A stretch of DNA of 64,000 bases from Tessaracoccus sp. OH4464_COT-324 (GCF_003932855.1 NZ_RQYZ01000011.1:1-64000); one strand, 5' to 3'; numbered from the stretch's first letter, positions 1-9,421 are shown. Translations and numbers: made by a program. The notes: generated by a model from the letters alone, not told the origin.

Positions 1-509
1 AGACCACCACGATCACTGTCCCGCCCAAGCCGACACCCACGCCGACGCCTAGCCCGAGCCCCACGCATTGGCGTGATAGCAAGGACTGGACTGTTATCCC
101 GCCCCCTTATCGGTTTCCGCCGCTTTACGCCGGCCTGCCCCGCGACGACTATGCCTTCCCCCCAACCCTCGGCAACCTCACCTTCAACCCCAAATGGAGC
201 AGCAGCGACGGCTGGCTCGGCTCCGCAACCTACAACGACGAACAAGACAACCCAGCACTAAAACTATCAGTCACCAGAAACAAGCTCACCTCAGACAACA
301 ACTTCAACAACAACATCGAACGCTGGCGAGACCCACACTACGTCGACCACCTCACCTGCGGACACGAAAAAGAATTCGGCGGAATCGAATGCATGGCCTA
401 CAGCGAAGACGCCCTCATCCGCGCCAAAGCCGAATGGCACATGAGCGAAAACAAAGAAGCCCTCATAGCCGAACTCAACGAATACATCACCCACCTACAA
501 AACAGATGA
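1..509 (+). CDS. C-terminal part of a hypothetical secreted or surface protein (5' end outside window)
   Basis: An open frame (codons starting at base 3) runs from the window edge to a TGA at 507-509 and gives about 168 residues. The visible part opens with a Thr/Pro-rich linker (VPPKPTPTPTPSPSP), typical of a region between a signal peptide or lipobox and a folded domain. An aromatic, Asn/Asp-rich domain with two cysteines follows (TCGHE and IECMAY). I do not recognise the family. No start codon is visible, so the N-terminus, and whether this is a lipoprotein, cannot be judged. The next gene is convergent. Confidence 0.6.
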   Translation, partial: TTTITVPPKPTPTPTPSPSPTHWRDSKDWTVIPPPYRFPPLYAGLPRDDYAFPPTLGNLTFNPKWSSSDGWLGSATYNDEQDNPALKLSVTRNKLTSDNNFNNNIERWRDPHYVDHLTCGHEKEFGGIECMAYSEDALIRAKAEWHMSENKEALIAELNEYITHLQNR

Positions 510-540
510 AGCCGGAACTCGACGACTGCCCAGGCAGCTG

Positions 541-1863
541 CTAAACCTGTTTTACCGGCTCCGCACACGGGACGTCGGCTGCCGTATCGCTGTGCGGTGA
601 TTCCAGTCCCGCTCTGCGGGAGTCCGACAGCGATTGTATGGCAAGCGCCAGCAGCACCAGCTCGAAAGCAAAACGAACCAGCACGGCCAAGAAGTAGAGC
701 GCCTCCGGTCCAGACTTCTCCAACGTGAGATGCCCCGAGAGCCGAGCCCAAACCGCAACATAGTGCGCCACCTGCACCCCAGAGAACACCCAGAACAATA
801 CGTCAACCCGACGGCACAAAAACAGAGCCACCACAACCCAAAGCCCCGTCTGCGGCGGATAGGCGGGTGCAAGCAACGCGAAGATCAACAGCACCACAAA
901 GGAAATATCCTCCGCAGAAGGACGGCGACGGGACACATAAAGCCAAGAAAGGAAGACCCCCGTCAAAATGAGCGCCAACGCGAAAAGCAGCGGCCCCCAC
1001 TCCCGCACCGTCAACCCTGCAATCTCAAACAGATAGGGCACCGAACCATAGCTGACCCTCGAATTAACCAGACCCCGGTAATAGGCGTACACGCTGCCCG
1101 GGTGCGCGATGATCTGCGGCAGGTGAACCAGCGACAAGATGCCCACCAACGGCAGGAACAGTCGGGCCAATTCCCCCCAGCGGGCCGCCAGCGCCAGAGA
1201 CGCGACAGCCCCGACGACGAACACCAGCGGCCAAGAAGCCGCAGATGCCGCCAACCCCAGCACCAACCCGGACTCCACGTACCGCCCCCCACGCAGTTGG
1301 AAAACTGCAACAACCGTGAGCGACAAGCCCAGAAGATCCCAGCTCAGCAGCCCGGAGGCAAGCACAACCGGCGACGCCGCGAGCGCCAACGCGTCCCAGT
1401 CCCGGCCATCCTTCCGCGCGATCGTCGCGGAGCAGATGACCAAAACCAGGAAGCAGGCGAACAGCAGGATCGTCGTCGCGCCGAAGTAGCCCGCCATGCC
1501 AACATAATCGTGCTGCGGCTCCTCAAATCGCCACTCAAGCACCTGCCCAAGCCACACCGAGAAAGTGATCAACAACCCAACCAAAGGCGCATAGCTTAGC
1601 TGATCCCCGCCCAGCACCTTTACCCCTCCTGACCAGTGCATGAAGGAGTAGTGCGCCGAGATATCGGAATAGCATAGGCGAATATAGGCGTTTATCGGGT
1701 TATTGGGATCAGAAGTGAGACACGGCAAGTGCCGCAGATAGACAACGGCAAACAACACCGTCGCCGCTCCGATCACCCACGGCAACGGCTGGAAGAACGG
1801 GCCAGCAGGACGCGCGTGACGTCCGGCGGGCCCGCCGAAAACTGGGAGCAGAGCGTTGTTCAC
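541..1863 (-). CDS. Polytopic membrane protein, GT87/DUF2029-like (mannosyltransferase-type)
   Basis: A 440-residue protein with roughly ten hydrophobic segments and short loops. It resembles actinobacterial GT87-type integral membrane glycosyltransferases, which use polyprenyl-phosphate sugars on the outer face. It follows ponA on the same strand; in mycobacteria ponA1 is likewise followed by a membrane protein of this kind (Rv0051), which supports a role in envelope assembly. An upstream in-frame ATG at 1869 abuts a TAGATT box. The GTG at 1863 lies exactly 6 nt after that box, the spacing seen at other leaderless genes here, so I prefer GTG. The sugar donor and acceptor cannot be read from sequence. 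Confidence 0.7.
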   Translation of the reverse strand: MNNALLPVFGGPAGRHARPAGPFFQPLPWVIGAATVLFAVVYLRHLPCLTSDPNNPINAYIRLCYSDISAHYSFMHWSGGVKVLGGDQLSYAPLVGLLITFSVWLGQVLEWRFEEPQHDYVGMAGYFGATTILLFACFLVLVICSATIARKDGRDWDALALAASPVVLASGLLSWDLLGLSLTVVAVFQLRGGRYVESGLVLGLAASAASWPLVFVVGAVASLALAARWGELARLFLPLVGILSLVHLPQIIAHPGSVYAYYRGLVNSRVSYGSVPYLFEIAGLTVREWGPLLFALALILTGVFLSWLYVSRRRPSAEDISFVVLLIFALLAPAYPPQTGLWVVVALFLCRRVDVLFWVFSGVQVAHYVAVWARLSGHLTLEKSGPEALYFLAVLVRFAFELVLLALAIQSLSDSRRAGLESPHSDTAADVPCAEPVKQV

Positions 1864-1875
1864 GTGCATAATCTA
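1864..1875 (-). promoter_or_regulatory. Leaderless -10 element for the GT87-like gene
   Basis: On the minus strand TAGATT (1870-1875) is followed by 6 nt and a GTG. There is no Shine-Dalgarno sequence. The box lies between the ponA stop and this gene and decides the start codon. Confidence 0.45.
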
Positions 1876-1891
1876 GCCGCTTGAGGATCGG

Positions 1892-4168
1892 CTAGCCCCC
1901 CGGCTGCTGCCGGGCGCGACCAGGCTGCTCCGAGTTAGGCGGATCCGGGGGCTCGGGCGGCTGTGGATCGCCTGACGGCTCCGGCTGTTGCGACGGCGGC
2001 TCCGGCTCCCTGGAAGGCTTCGGCTCCTTCGACGGCTTCGGCTCCTTGGAGGGCTTCGGCTCCTTCGACACAGCCGGGCTCGTGCTCTGCCCCGGCTCCG
2101 CGACCGATGAAGACGCTGGTCCCGGATCCGTCGTCGGGCCCTCCTCGCCAGGAGGCTGTTGCCCGGGTTCCTCCACCTCCCCCTGCTCCCCCACCGGGTA
2201 GTCGGTGGGCTCCGGCTCCGCGGTCGGCTTCACCCGCTTAGGTTTCGTGAACGGCTCCACCGGATGTCCCTCCACCGCCACCGTCATGTAGTCCAGCCAC
2301 GTGCGCAGCGGATAGCCCGACCCGTAGAAAGTGCGGTCACCCGGCTGCTTAAACGGGATCAGGTCATCGTTTCCGCCCTCGCCCGCGACATACATCACCG
2401 CCGTCGTCACCTGCCGGGTCATGCCGATGAACCACGCCGAGGTGATACCCTTCTCCACGCCGTTAGTGCCCGTCTTACCCGCCACCGGTCGACCCAGCTT
2501 CGACGCCTTAGTGCCGGTTCCCTCGTCCACCACCGACGTCAGCGCGTCCACCACCGTGGCGGCGATCTCCGGCTCGACTTTCTGCTCCTGCTGCGCCGCC
2601 GCCTCATAAAGCACGTTGCCATGCGAGTCCTCCACCTTCGCGACGATGTGCGCCGCGTTGCGTTTGCCGTCGTTGGCCAAGGTCGCGTAGGAGTTAGCCA
2701 TGTCCAGGGTGCTCACCTCGCCGAAACCCAGCGCGAGTCGGCTGTGCCGATCCCAGCCCGGCCCCTCAGGGGCGCCGGCATCGTTCGCTGCGGTGACGAT
2801 GGCGTCGGGCCCTTGCTTCAGCTTCTCCGTCAGGTCAACAAAAGCGGTGTTCATCGACTGCGCCAGCGCCCGCCGAAGCGAAACTTGGCCGTAGTTCTTC
2901 CGGCCCTGGTTGTGGATCGGCTTCGAATCGCCACGCGGTGTGAACGTGTCACCGTTCAGCCGCGTCTCCAAGGTGAAGCCATCGCGCAGCCCCGCCACCA
3001 CCGCGAAAGTCTTGAACGTCGAGGCGGCCGGGCGCGGCGTCGTCGCCCAATTTCGGGGGAACTCCACGAAGTCCGGGCCGCCATAGAGCGCCTTGATCGC
3101 CCCCGTGGAGTTGTCCACCGAGGCGAGCGCGATGTGCAGATCCTCTGCCTTGGCGCCATCCTTGCTCTTCTCCGCCGCCTCCGCAGTGTACTTCTGCGCC
3201 ACAGCGACGGCGTGCTCCTGCAGCGGCAACTCAACCGTCGTCGTGACCCTGAGGCCGCCACCTTGAATCTGGTCCTCGGGGAAGCCGATGCCCTCCAGCT
3301 CGCTCTCCACCATCTTGAGCAGGTAGCCCTTCGGGCCGCCGTAGCGATTGTTCACGGGCACCTCCGGGAACTCCGGCAGCGCCGGATGCGCCTCGGCATG
3401 CTGCGCCGGGGTGATGAAGCCCATCTCCAGCATGCCGTCCAACACGTACTGGTAGCGGCCGAGCAGGCGCTGGCGCTTCTGTTCTCCACCCGACGGGTTG
3501 AACCCTGCCGGGTTGTTCAGGATGGCGGCCAACGTCGCCATCTCCGCCACGCTCAGATCGCTGGCGGGCTTGAGGAAGTACGATTTCGCTGCTGCCTGGA
3601 TGCCGTAGGCTCCCCGACCGAAATAGATGGTGTTCAGGTACCCCTCAAGGATCTGCTCCTTCGGCAGTTCCTTGCCCATCTTGATCGCCAAGAAAAGCTC
3701 ATTCACCTTGCGCCTCATCGTGCGCTCGGAGTTCAGGTAAAGAATCTTGATGTACTGCTGCGTGATCGTCGATCCGCCCTGCAGTTCGCCTCCGGTCAGG
3801 ATCGACCACGAAGAGCGGGCGATCGCCTTCGCGTCGAACCCCGGATCGGTCCAGAAAGACCGGTTCTCTGCCGCGATCACGGCGTCCTTCGCCAGCTGCG
3901 GCATCTCTTCGTAGGTGAGGCTCTGCCTGTTCTGCACCGCCAACGAGCCCAGCTGCTCGCCGCCCGCGTAGCTGACAAACGTCGTGTTGGTCTGAAAATC
4001 GCCGTTCGGGTCGGGCAGCTTCGTCGTCTGATACAGGTAGAAGAAGGTGCCGATACCCGCCAGCGCGAGCACCAGCACCGTCACCAGCAAACCGAAACTG
4101 ACCCGCTTGACGATCCTGCGCGCCCGGCCCGTCGGCTTACCTCGCCTGGGCTTGTCCTTACCAGCCAT
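1892..4168 (-). CDS. ponA: Bifunctional class A penicillin-binding protein (transglycosylase/transpeptidase)
   Basis: A 758-residue class A PBP that polymerises lipid II and cross-links peptidoglycan outside the membrane. A basic cytoplasmic tail precedes one membrane segment (about 25-46). The GT51 domain contains AAENRSFW (catalytic Glu101) and GGSTITQQ (131-138). The transpeptidase domain has STFK (Ser383/Lys386), SMN (438-440) and KTGT (565-568). The last 120 residues are low-complexity Pro/Glu/Lys, including KEPKPS repeats, common in actinobacterial PonA proteins and perhaps wall-spanning. The ATG is preceded by GGAGAGGAAAC, a good ribosome binding site. The GT87-like gene follows 28 nt downstream. 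Confidence 0.95.
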   Translation of the reverse strand: MAGKDKPRRGKPTGRARRIVKRVSFGLLVTVLVLALAGIGTFFYLYQTTKLPDPNGDFQTNTTFVSYAGGEQLGSLAVQNRQSLTYEEMPQLAKDAVIAAENRSFWTDPGFDAKAIARSSWSILTGGELQGGSTITQQYIKILYLNSERTMRRKVNELFLAIKMGKELPKEQILEGYLNTIYFGRGAYGIQAAAKSYFLKPASDLSVAEMATLAAILNNPAGFNPSGGEQKRQRLLGRYQYVLDGMLEMGFITPAQHAEAHPALPEFPEVPVNNRYGGPKGYLLKMVESELEGIGFPEDQIQGGGLRVTTTVELPLQEHAVAVAQKYTAEAAEKSKDGAKAEDLHIALASVDNSTGAIKALYGGPDFVEFPRNWATTPRPAASTFKTFAVVAGLRDGFTLETRLNGDTFTPRGDSKPIHNQGRKNYGQVSLRRALAQSMNTAFVDLTEKLKQGPDAIVTAANDAGAPEGPGWDRHSRLALGFGEVSTLDMANSYATLANDGKRNAAHIVAKVEDSHGNVLYEAAAQQEQKVEPEIAATVVDALTSVVDEGTGTKASKLGRPVAGKTGTNGVEKGITSAWFIGMTRQVTTAVMYVAGEGGNDDLIPFKQPGDRTFYGSGYPLRTWLDYMTVAVEGHPVEPFTKPKRVKPTAEPEPTDYPVGEQGEVEEPGQQPPGEEGPTTDPGPASSSVAEPGQSTSPAVSKEPKPSKEPKPSKEPKPSREPEPPSQQPEPSGDPQPPEPPDPPNSEQPGRARQQPGG
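2006..2077. repeat. Imperfect 18-bp tandem repeats inside ponA
   Basis: Four 18-bp units (2006-2023, 2024-2041, 2042-2059 and a degenerate 2060-2077) encode the SKEPKP-type hexapeptide of the PonA tail. The unit keeps the reading frame, so copy number could vary by slippage without frameshift. Confidence 0.85.
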
Positions 4169-4253
4169 GTTTCCTCTCCCGACGCAACCCGCGCTGCGGC
4201 TGCACCAAATCTAGTACCGCCGCTCAACTCACCCGCCCACTGACGGTGGATCG

Positions 4254-6584
4254 CTATGCCTTCGGCCACTCCTGCCAAACCGCAACCGTCCAGGCCGGCA
4301 CCGGCTGCCCGCCCACAACCACGTCGCCGGTGCCTTCCGACCAGTAGTTGTGCTGCGGTTCGTACTGCAGCGACGTGTCGATCAGCCTGCGCCACTGCAT
4401 CCCCGGCTTCGGGGTTGGCGCGACGAAGTCGCGGGTCTGCGAATCCATGTTCACCATCAGGAAGAAGTCGGAGTCGGGCGAGTTGATAACGAGCGCGACA
4501 GCCCGATCGCCGTCGTACGGTTTGCCACCCACCGGCGAGAGCCACAGGTAGGTGACGTCCCCGTCGCCCACCTCGAAATTGCCCCAGGTGCGCTGCCTGA
4601 GCGCTTGGTGCTGTTGCCGAAGCTGCAACACGAAGCGGGCAAACCGGAACAGGCCGTTGACGTTCTCGGCGCACTGGAACTCGCCCAGGTTGTCGTGATA
4701 CCCCACGTCGAAGCCGTGGCCGAGCGGCGCCTGCTGCGGCTTGTTCGTCGGAATCATCGCGTAGTTGTTCCACATGGCCGGCGAACTCAACGCCCACGGA
4801 TTGTTGTTGCCGTTCTGGGTGCGCCCGAACTCGTCGCCTGCGACGATCATCGGCACTCCCCGTGAGAAAAGGTGCAGCGCCCAGAAGTTGCGCAGCCGCT
4901 GCCGCCGCAGCGCGTGCGAGCCGCCCGAGTCCCACGACAGGTTGTCGTCGGTGCCCCCGTCGGACGGGCCAAACGGGTACGGCCAGTAGTTCTGCTTCTC
5001 CTGGTAACTCACCAGATCCGCCAGGTTGAAGCCGTCGTGGGCGGTGATGAAGTTGATCGACTTCTGCGCCCCACCGTTGTCTTGGAAATGATGGTAGTCG
5101 CCGTTGAGCATGTCCAGGAAGGCGCGCGTGTTGCCGTCGCCCTTCGCGAAACGACGGATTGCATCACGATAGCGCCCGTTCCACTCACCCCAACCGCGCG
5201 GGAAGTTGCCGACCTCGTAGCCCCACAGATCCCAGGCCTCGGCGATCACCTCGATGTCGTTGCGTTCAGCGAACTGCGCGATCTCGATCAGCAGCGGATG
5301 GTTCGTGAAAAACCGCTTCTGAGCCAGCCAATCCTCCCTATCCGCCTCGGCCGGCTTCCGCCCAAGCACCGTGGCCAGGTCGAAGCGGAACCCGTCGACG
5401 TGCATGTCGAAGGTCCAGTAGGCCAGCGAATCCAGCACCAGCTGAATCGCGGCCGGTGAGGAAAAATTCAACTGATTGGATGTGCCGGTGGCCCCGTCTA
5501 CGAGAACGAACTCGTTGGTCATCGAGTAGTAGTCGCTCGTCGCAAAGCCGCCCAGGCTCGTAAAACCCGTGGTGTTCACGTCACCCGACCAGTTGCCGCC
5601 CTCGGCGGTGTGGTTGTAGACGACGTCGAGATAAACCTCAATGCCGTGCTCGTGGAACGCGTCCACCATGTCACGGAACTCTCGGGTGGGTCCTCCCGGG
5701 CGCTGATCCGACGAGTAGCGCCGGTTTGGCGCAAAGAAGCCGAGGGTCATGTATCCCCAGGAGTTGGACTTGCCCTCGCGCAAGCTCTCCGAATGGTTTG
5801 TCTCGTGGATCGGAAGGAACTCCACCGTGGTGATGCCTAGGCCCTTCAGGTAGGGGGCCATCATGCCAGCGCCCTTATAGGTGCCCCGGTACTGCTCGGG
5901 GATGTTCACCACGTCGGCGAAGCCCGGCTCGTCCGCCAGCAGCTCGGTGAGTCGCGCCGTTGACTCGTGGCCCGAAAGCTGCTCCACCTGCACCTCGTAG
6001 ATAGTGGTGTCTTCTTCCGGCAGGCGCGGCTTGCGGCTCACCGCCGGGGCCTCCGCGACGATGACCCCCTTGGGCGCGAACCGTCCCGTGTCCCAGAGCC
6101 GGCGGGCACGGCCGTGGTAGTCGTCACCGCCCGTGCCGAACACTCCGTCGTCGAACCCATGCTCGACGATGGCATCGGCGTAGACAGAGTGCGTGATCTC
6201 ACGCGCGTAAGGATCGAAAAGCACCTTGTTCGGGTTGAAGCGGTTGCCGTGCTCGTCGAGGTCGGCAACGAACCCCAGTTCTTCGCCGGGCTGCCAACCC
6301 TCGACGTGGGGCCAGTTGCTGCCCCAGGCGCGGAACCCGTAGTAGGACCCCAGCGGAAGCCCCTGCAGTTTGCCGCGCCAGATGCCGTCGGTGCTTTTCG
6401 CGAGTTCGAATGACGCGAAGGCGTCCTCGCCGAGCGCGGCAGTGTAGATCTCCAGCACGATCCGGGTGGCGGCGGGGGAGTAGATGGCGAAGGTGACGCC
6501 TTCGGCGTGCGGGTGGGCGCCCAGGGGCCAGTCAGCTTCGGCCCACGTCTGCGGTTCTAGCGGCACAACATGCATGGCAACCAT
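4254..6584 (-). CDS. glgX: Glycogen debranching enzyme (GH13 isoamylase type)
   Basis: About 776 residues. It hydrolyses alpha-1,6 branches of phosphorylase-limited glycogen in the cytoplasm. An N-terminal CBM48-like beta domain (about 15-95) precedes a GH13 barrel with DVVYNHTAE (region I), GFRFDLAT (nucleophile Asp402), VIAEAWD (acid/base Glu449) and ITAHDGF (Asp517). Numbering is from the chosen start. A longer frame opens at 6605, but GGAGGAAT lies within it, 8-10 nt before the ATG at 6584, so the shorter start (MVAMHVV) is preferred. The N-terminus faces mshB on the opposite strand; the start codons are about 115 bp apart. Confidence 0.9.
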   Translation of the reverse strand: MVAMHVVPLEPQTWAEADWPLGAHPHAEGVTFAIYSPAATRIVLEIYTAALGEDAFASFELAKSTDGIWRGKLQGLPLGSYYGFRAWGSNWPHVEGWQPGEELGFVADLDEHGNRFNPNKVLFDPYAREITHSVYADAIVEHGFDDGVFGTGGDDYHGRARRLWDTGRFAPKGVIVAEAPAVSRKPRLPEEDTTIYEVQVEQLSGHESTARLTELLADEPGFADVVNIPEQYRGTYKGAGMMAPYLKGLGITTVEFLPIHETNHSESLREGKSNSWGYMTLGFFAPNRRYSSDQRPGGPTREFRDMVDAFHEHGIEVYLDVVYNHTAEGGNWSGDVNTTGFTSLGGFATSDYYSMTNEFVLVDGATGTSNQLNFSSPAAIQLVLDSLAYWTFDMHVDGFRFDLATVLGRKPAEADREDWLAQKRFFTNHPLLIEIAQFAERNDIEVIAEAWDLWGYEVGNFPRGWGEWNGRYRDAIRRFAKGDGNTRAFLDMLNGDYHHFQDNGGAQKSINFITAHDGFNLADLVSYQEKQNYWPYPFGPSDGGTDDNLSWDSGGSHALRRQRLRNFWALHLFSRGVPMIVAGDEFGRTQNGNNNPWALSSPAMWNNYAMIPTNKPQQAPLGHGFDVGYHDNLGEFQCAENVNGLFRFARFVLQLRQQHQALRQRTWGNFEVGDGDVTYLWLSPVGGKPYDGDRAVALVINSPDSDFFLMVNMDSQTRDFVAPTPKPGMQWRRLIDTSLQYEPQHNYWSEGTGDVVVGGQPVPAWTVAVWQEWPKA

Positions 6585-6685
6585 CTTGCCCAATTCCTCC
6601 AACATTCAACGGCATTTCCCGCACAAAACGGGATTGGTGCCGCCAGGCCACTCGGGCACACCGCCAAACTCGTTGAACGTTGCAC

Positions 6686-6691
6686 TAAACT
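6686..6691 (+). promoter_or_regulatory. Leaderless -10 element for mshB
   Basis: TAAACT followed by 7 nt and the GTG at 6699, with no ribosome binding site. It supports GTG as the start rather than upstream in-frame codons that would extend into the glgX leader. Confidence 0.4.
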
Positions 6692-6698
6692 GGGCACC

Positions 6699-7601
6699 GT
6701 GAACTACCGCCTCCTGCTCGTGCACGCGCACCCCGACGACGAATCGAGCCAGTCTGCGGCCACGATCATGAAGTACTGCTCGGCCGGCGCCCAGGTGACG
6801 CTGGTCACCTGCACCCTAGGCGAGAAGGGTGAGATCCTGCTGCCTGAGTTCAGCCACCTTAGCCCCAGCGAACTGGGCAGGCACCGCGCCAACGAACTCC
6901 GCGCCGCCACCGGTCTCCTAGGGCTTGACGATCTCGTCTTCCTGGGCGGGCCGGGCCGCTACCACGACTCTGGGATGACCACCGATGAGGCGGGCCGGGT
7001 CATGGCACCGGAGACTCTCCCAGACAACGCCTTCTGGAAAGCTGACCTACTTGAGGCTGCTGATCACCTGGTGGCCATCATCCGTGATCGGCGACCGCAC
7101 GTCATCAGCACCTACAACCCGCACGGCGGCTACGGCCATCCCGACCACATCCAAGCACACAGGGTGACGATGTACGCGGTGACGCTGGCCGCCGTCGCCG
7201 AGCACCGCGAGGATTTGGGTCCCGCCTGGCGCGTGCCAAGGGTGCTGTGGAGCGTCTATAACACCGGCGCTTGGGAACGCGGCTACGAGATGGCCGACGA
7301 GCGGTTCCCCGGGCTGTTCGACGAGCGGCACGCGCGCCGCCTGAGCAAGGTCACGCCCAAGGAGGCCATCGTCGCCGTGATCCCCTACGCCGACAACGCC
7401 GACCGAGCCCGGGCAGCGCTCGGTGCACACGCCTCCCAGGTGAACCTCTCGGACCCATTCTGGCAGGTGCACCAGTTGGTCAACCGCCTAGACGGCGGCG
7501 GCGACGCCTACGTGTTCGTCAGCGGCACTCCGCTGCCCGACGACGGCGCACCCCACCCGTGCATTTTCACCGGATTGGATGAGGACACCCAACCGCTTTA
7601 G
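6699..7601 (+). CDS. mshB: N-acetyl-glucosaminyl-inositol deacetylase of mycothiol synthesis (PIG-L/LmbE family)
   Basis: A 300-residue zinc deacetylase that removes acetate from GlcNAc-inositol, the second sugar-stage step of mycothiol synthesis. HAHPDDES near residue 10 and GYGHPDHIQAH near 146 carry the metal ligands. The TCTLGEKGEI and FLGGPGRYHDSGM blocks match MshB better than the amidase Mca. The frame is open back to 6570, but that extension has no family similarity. GTG 6699 puts the conserved strand NYRLLLVHAHPDD at the N-terminus, as in the family, and sits 7 nt after a -10 box. Mycothiol is confined to actinobacteria, which supports the taxonomy. Confidence 0.9.
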   Translation: MNYRLLLVHAHPDDESSQSAATIMKYCSAGAQVTLVTCTLGEKGEILLPEFSHLSPSELGRHRANELRAATGLLGLDDLVFLGGPGRYHDSGMTTDEAGRVMAPETLPDNAFWKADLLEAADHLVAIIRDRRPHVISTYNPHGGYGHPDHIQAHRVTMYAVTLAAVAEHREDLGPAWRVPRVLWSVYNTGAWERGYEMADERFPGLFDERHARRLSKVTPKEAIVAVIPYADNADRARAALGAHASQVNLSDPFWQVHQLVNRLDGGGDAYVFVSGTPLPDDGAPHPCIFTGLDEDTQPL

Positions 7602-7610
7602 TCGACCTTC

Positions 7611-7616
7611 TACGAT
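7611..7616 (+). promoter_or_regulatory. Leaderless -10 element for the lipoprotein at 7623
   Basis: TACGAT followed by GAACGC and then ATG. No ribosome binding site is visible. Confidence 0.4.
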
Positions 7617-7622
7617 GAACGC

Positions 7623-8078
7623 ATGATGAGGTTACTGGGCCCCGTAACGGCAGGATGCCTGCTGCTAAGCGCCTGCACCTCAGCTGATCCGGTGACCACC
7701 CAGCAAACGAGTCACATTTCGCTGCCTAAACTGACCCGGCCGTGGAACGACAAGTTCGCGGCATCCCTCGAACTCGACCGCATCGAAGTGTCGGGCCAGA
7801 CGGTGCTCATCCCGGAGGGTCTCACGCTCCCCGGCGACGCCCCCCTCACCGCCACCACCGAAGTGGCGCTGTTCCTGGCTGCGAGAAACCCGGAGCAGAT
7901 TCGCTCCGCCCTCGAATCCAGCGCGGAACAAGCCGGATACCGGGTTTACTCGCGCACACCCGAGGCCACCGTCTGGGAAGGCCGGGGAATGGCTGTACGG
8001 CTTGAAGTATCGCCCGGGATGCAGGTGCTTGCCTGGGGGCCGGCCGAGCTGCGCCCGGAGTTCATCGCCCAGGAGTAG
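7623..8078 (+). CDS. Small lipoprotein of unknown function
   Basis: A 151-residue protein with a signal peptide ending in the lipobox LLSAC (Cys near residue 17), so it should be lipid-anchored outside the membrane. The mature part of about 130 residues has no family I recognise; it looks like a single alpha/beta domain ending in LAWGPAELRPEF. Two adjacent ATG codons (7623 and 7626) could both serve. The gene follows mshB by 21 nt but has its own apparent -10 box. It converges with ilvE, only 7 nt separating the stops. Confidence 0.75.
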   Translation: MMRLLGPVTAGCLLLSACTSADPVTTQQTSHISLPKLTRPWNDKFAASLELDRIEVSGQTVLIPEGLTLPGDAPLTATTEVALFLAARNPEQIRSALESSAEQAGYRVYSRTPEATVWEGRGMAVRLEVSPGMQVLAWGPAELRPEFIAQE

Positions 8079-8085
8079 CCCAGTC

Positions 8086-9162
8086 TCAGGCCACCCGCAT
8101 CGTCCAACCGAACGGGTCCTCAGCGCGCCCGTATTGGATATCGACGAGCGCCGCACGCAGTTCACGAGTCTTCGCCCCGGGCGTGCCGTCGCCCACCTCG
8201 TGGTGCACGCCGCCGGGTGCCTTGAAACCCACGATCGGGGTGACCACCGCCGCCGTGCCGCACGCCAGGGCCTCCACCACGCGACCGCTGGCCACCCCGT
8301 CGAATAGCTCCTCGACGCTGATGCGCCGCTCCACCGGTTTCAGACCATGCCGTGGAGCCAGTCGGAGCAGTGAGTCGCGCGTGACCCCCGGGAGGATGGA
8401 GCCCGTCAGCTCCGGGGTGACCAGCTCACCGTCGGCGGTGAGGAACATGAAGTTCATGGTGCCGCACTCCTCGATGTACTTCCGCTCGGCTCCGTCGGTC
8501 CAGAGCACCTGGCCGCAGCCGTTCGCCTCCGCCTCAAGTGCGGCCTGCAGGCTGGCCGCGTAGTTTCCGCCGCACTTGGCTGCGCCCGTGCCGCCGGGAG
8601 CGGCCCGGGTGTAGTTAGGGGTCAGCCAGAGGGTGACCGGCTCGTCGTAGTAGGCCCCGACGGGCGAGGCGAGGATGCAGAAGGTGTAGCCGGAAGCGGG
8701 CCGCACCCCGAGGTAAGGCTCGGCCGCCACCATGAAGGGGCGAATGTAGAGCGACTGCTCGCCCTCCGGGCTCGGCACCCAGTCGGCTTCGAGCTCGACG
8801 AGCGCCCGAACCCCTTCGACGAAGTCCTCCGGGGGCAGCGGGGCCATGCCGAGACGCTCGGCGGAGCGCACGAAACGGTTCGCGTTCATGTCGGGTCGGA
8901 ACAACCACACCGAACCGTCGGCCCGTCGGTAGGCCTTGAGCCCCTCGAAGATTTCCTGCCCGTAGTGCAAAACGGCAGCTGCGGGGTGCATCTGCCAGGT
9001 GTCCATCGCCTCGATGCGGTGGTTGGCCCAGCCGCCCTCACTGTACTCCGCGAGCACCTGGTGATCGACGAAATAGTAGCCGAACACCGGGCTGGCAAGC
9101 ACTTTCGCTCGTTCCTCGGCGCTGGCCGGGTGGGGATTTCGGTGCAGGACATACTCGGTCAT
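8086..9162 (-). CDS. ilvE: Branched-chain amino acid aminotransferase
   Basis: A 358-residue PLP fold-type IV transaminase, interconverting Leu/Ile/Val and their 2-oxo acids with 2-oxoglutarate/glutamate in the cytoplasm. Hallmarks are LHYGQEIFEGLKAYR (66-80), the Schiff-base lysine in GTGAAKCGGNYA (Lys196), and the EECGTMNFMF and SILPGVTRDSLL blocks. Length and start match the class II IlvE family. A TAGGCT box 6 nt before the ATG suggests a leaderless transcript. No other branched-chain pathway genes are adjacent. Confidence 0.93.
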   Translation of the reverse strand: MTEYVLHRNPHPASAEERAKVLASPVFGYYFVDHQVLAEYSEGGWANHRIEAMDTWQMHPAAAVLHYGQEIFEGLKAYRRADGSVWLFRPDMNANRFVRSAERLGMAPLPPEDFVEGVRALVELEADWVPSPEGEQSLYIRPFMVAAEPYLGVRPASGYTFCILASPVGAYYDEPVTLWLTPNYTRAAPGGTGAAKCGGNYAASLQAALEAEANGCGQVLWTDGAERKYIEECGTMNFMFLTADGELVTPELTGSILPGVTRDSLLRLAPRHGLKPVERRISVEELFDGVASGRVVEALACGTAAVVTPIVGFKAPGGVHHEVGDGTPGAKTRELRAALVDIQYGRAEDPFGWTMRVA

Positions 9163-9168
9163 AGGCCG

Positions 9169-9174
9169 AGCCTA
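9169..9174 (-). promoter_or_regulatory. Leaderless -10 element for ilvE
   Basis: On the minus strand TAGGCT is followed by CGGCCT and then the ATG at 9162, with no Shine-Dalgarno sequence. Confidence 0.45.
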
Positions 9175-9421
9175 GCCCGTTGCTGGCGGCGCTGGCTGGC
9201 CGACCATCTGGCGACACACCCCGGGACAACACCGCCCGGGACGTGTACCAACCACTCAAGGGCTCGGAGACAGCATCGACGCGGCCCCGCTGAGACTTCA
9301 AAGAACATCTGTCGGTTTTGCCAATAAACTTGGGCGCGGCCGTGGAGCGCGGTATCCTCTTCCATAGCTTCCTGAGATTTTCTAAGTTTCAGGTTCAGAT
9401 TTGTCGAAACTGTGAGGTGTA

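Noticed and set aside
2006-2077. CRISPR-like repeats
   Set aside because: 18-bp repeats are contiguous with no spacers and lie in frame inside ponA.
2159-4243. 694-aa plus-strand ORF opposite ponA
   Set aside because: Arg/Leu/His-rich translation with no motifs, exactly antisense to a gene with full catalytic motifs. A typical high-GC shadow.
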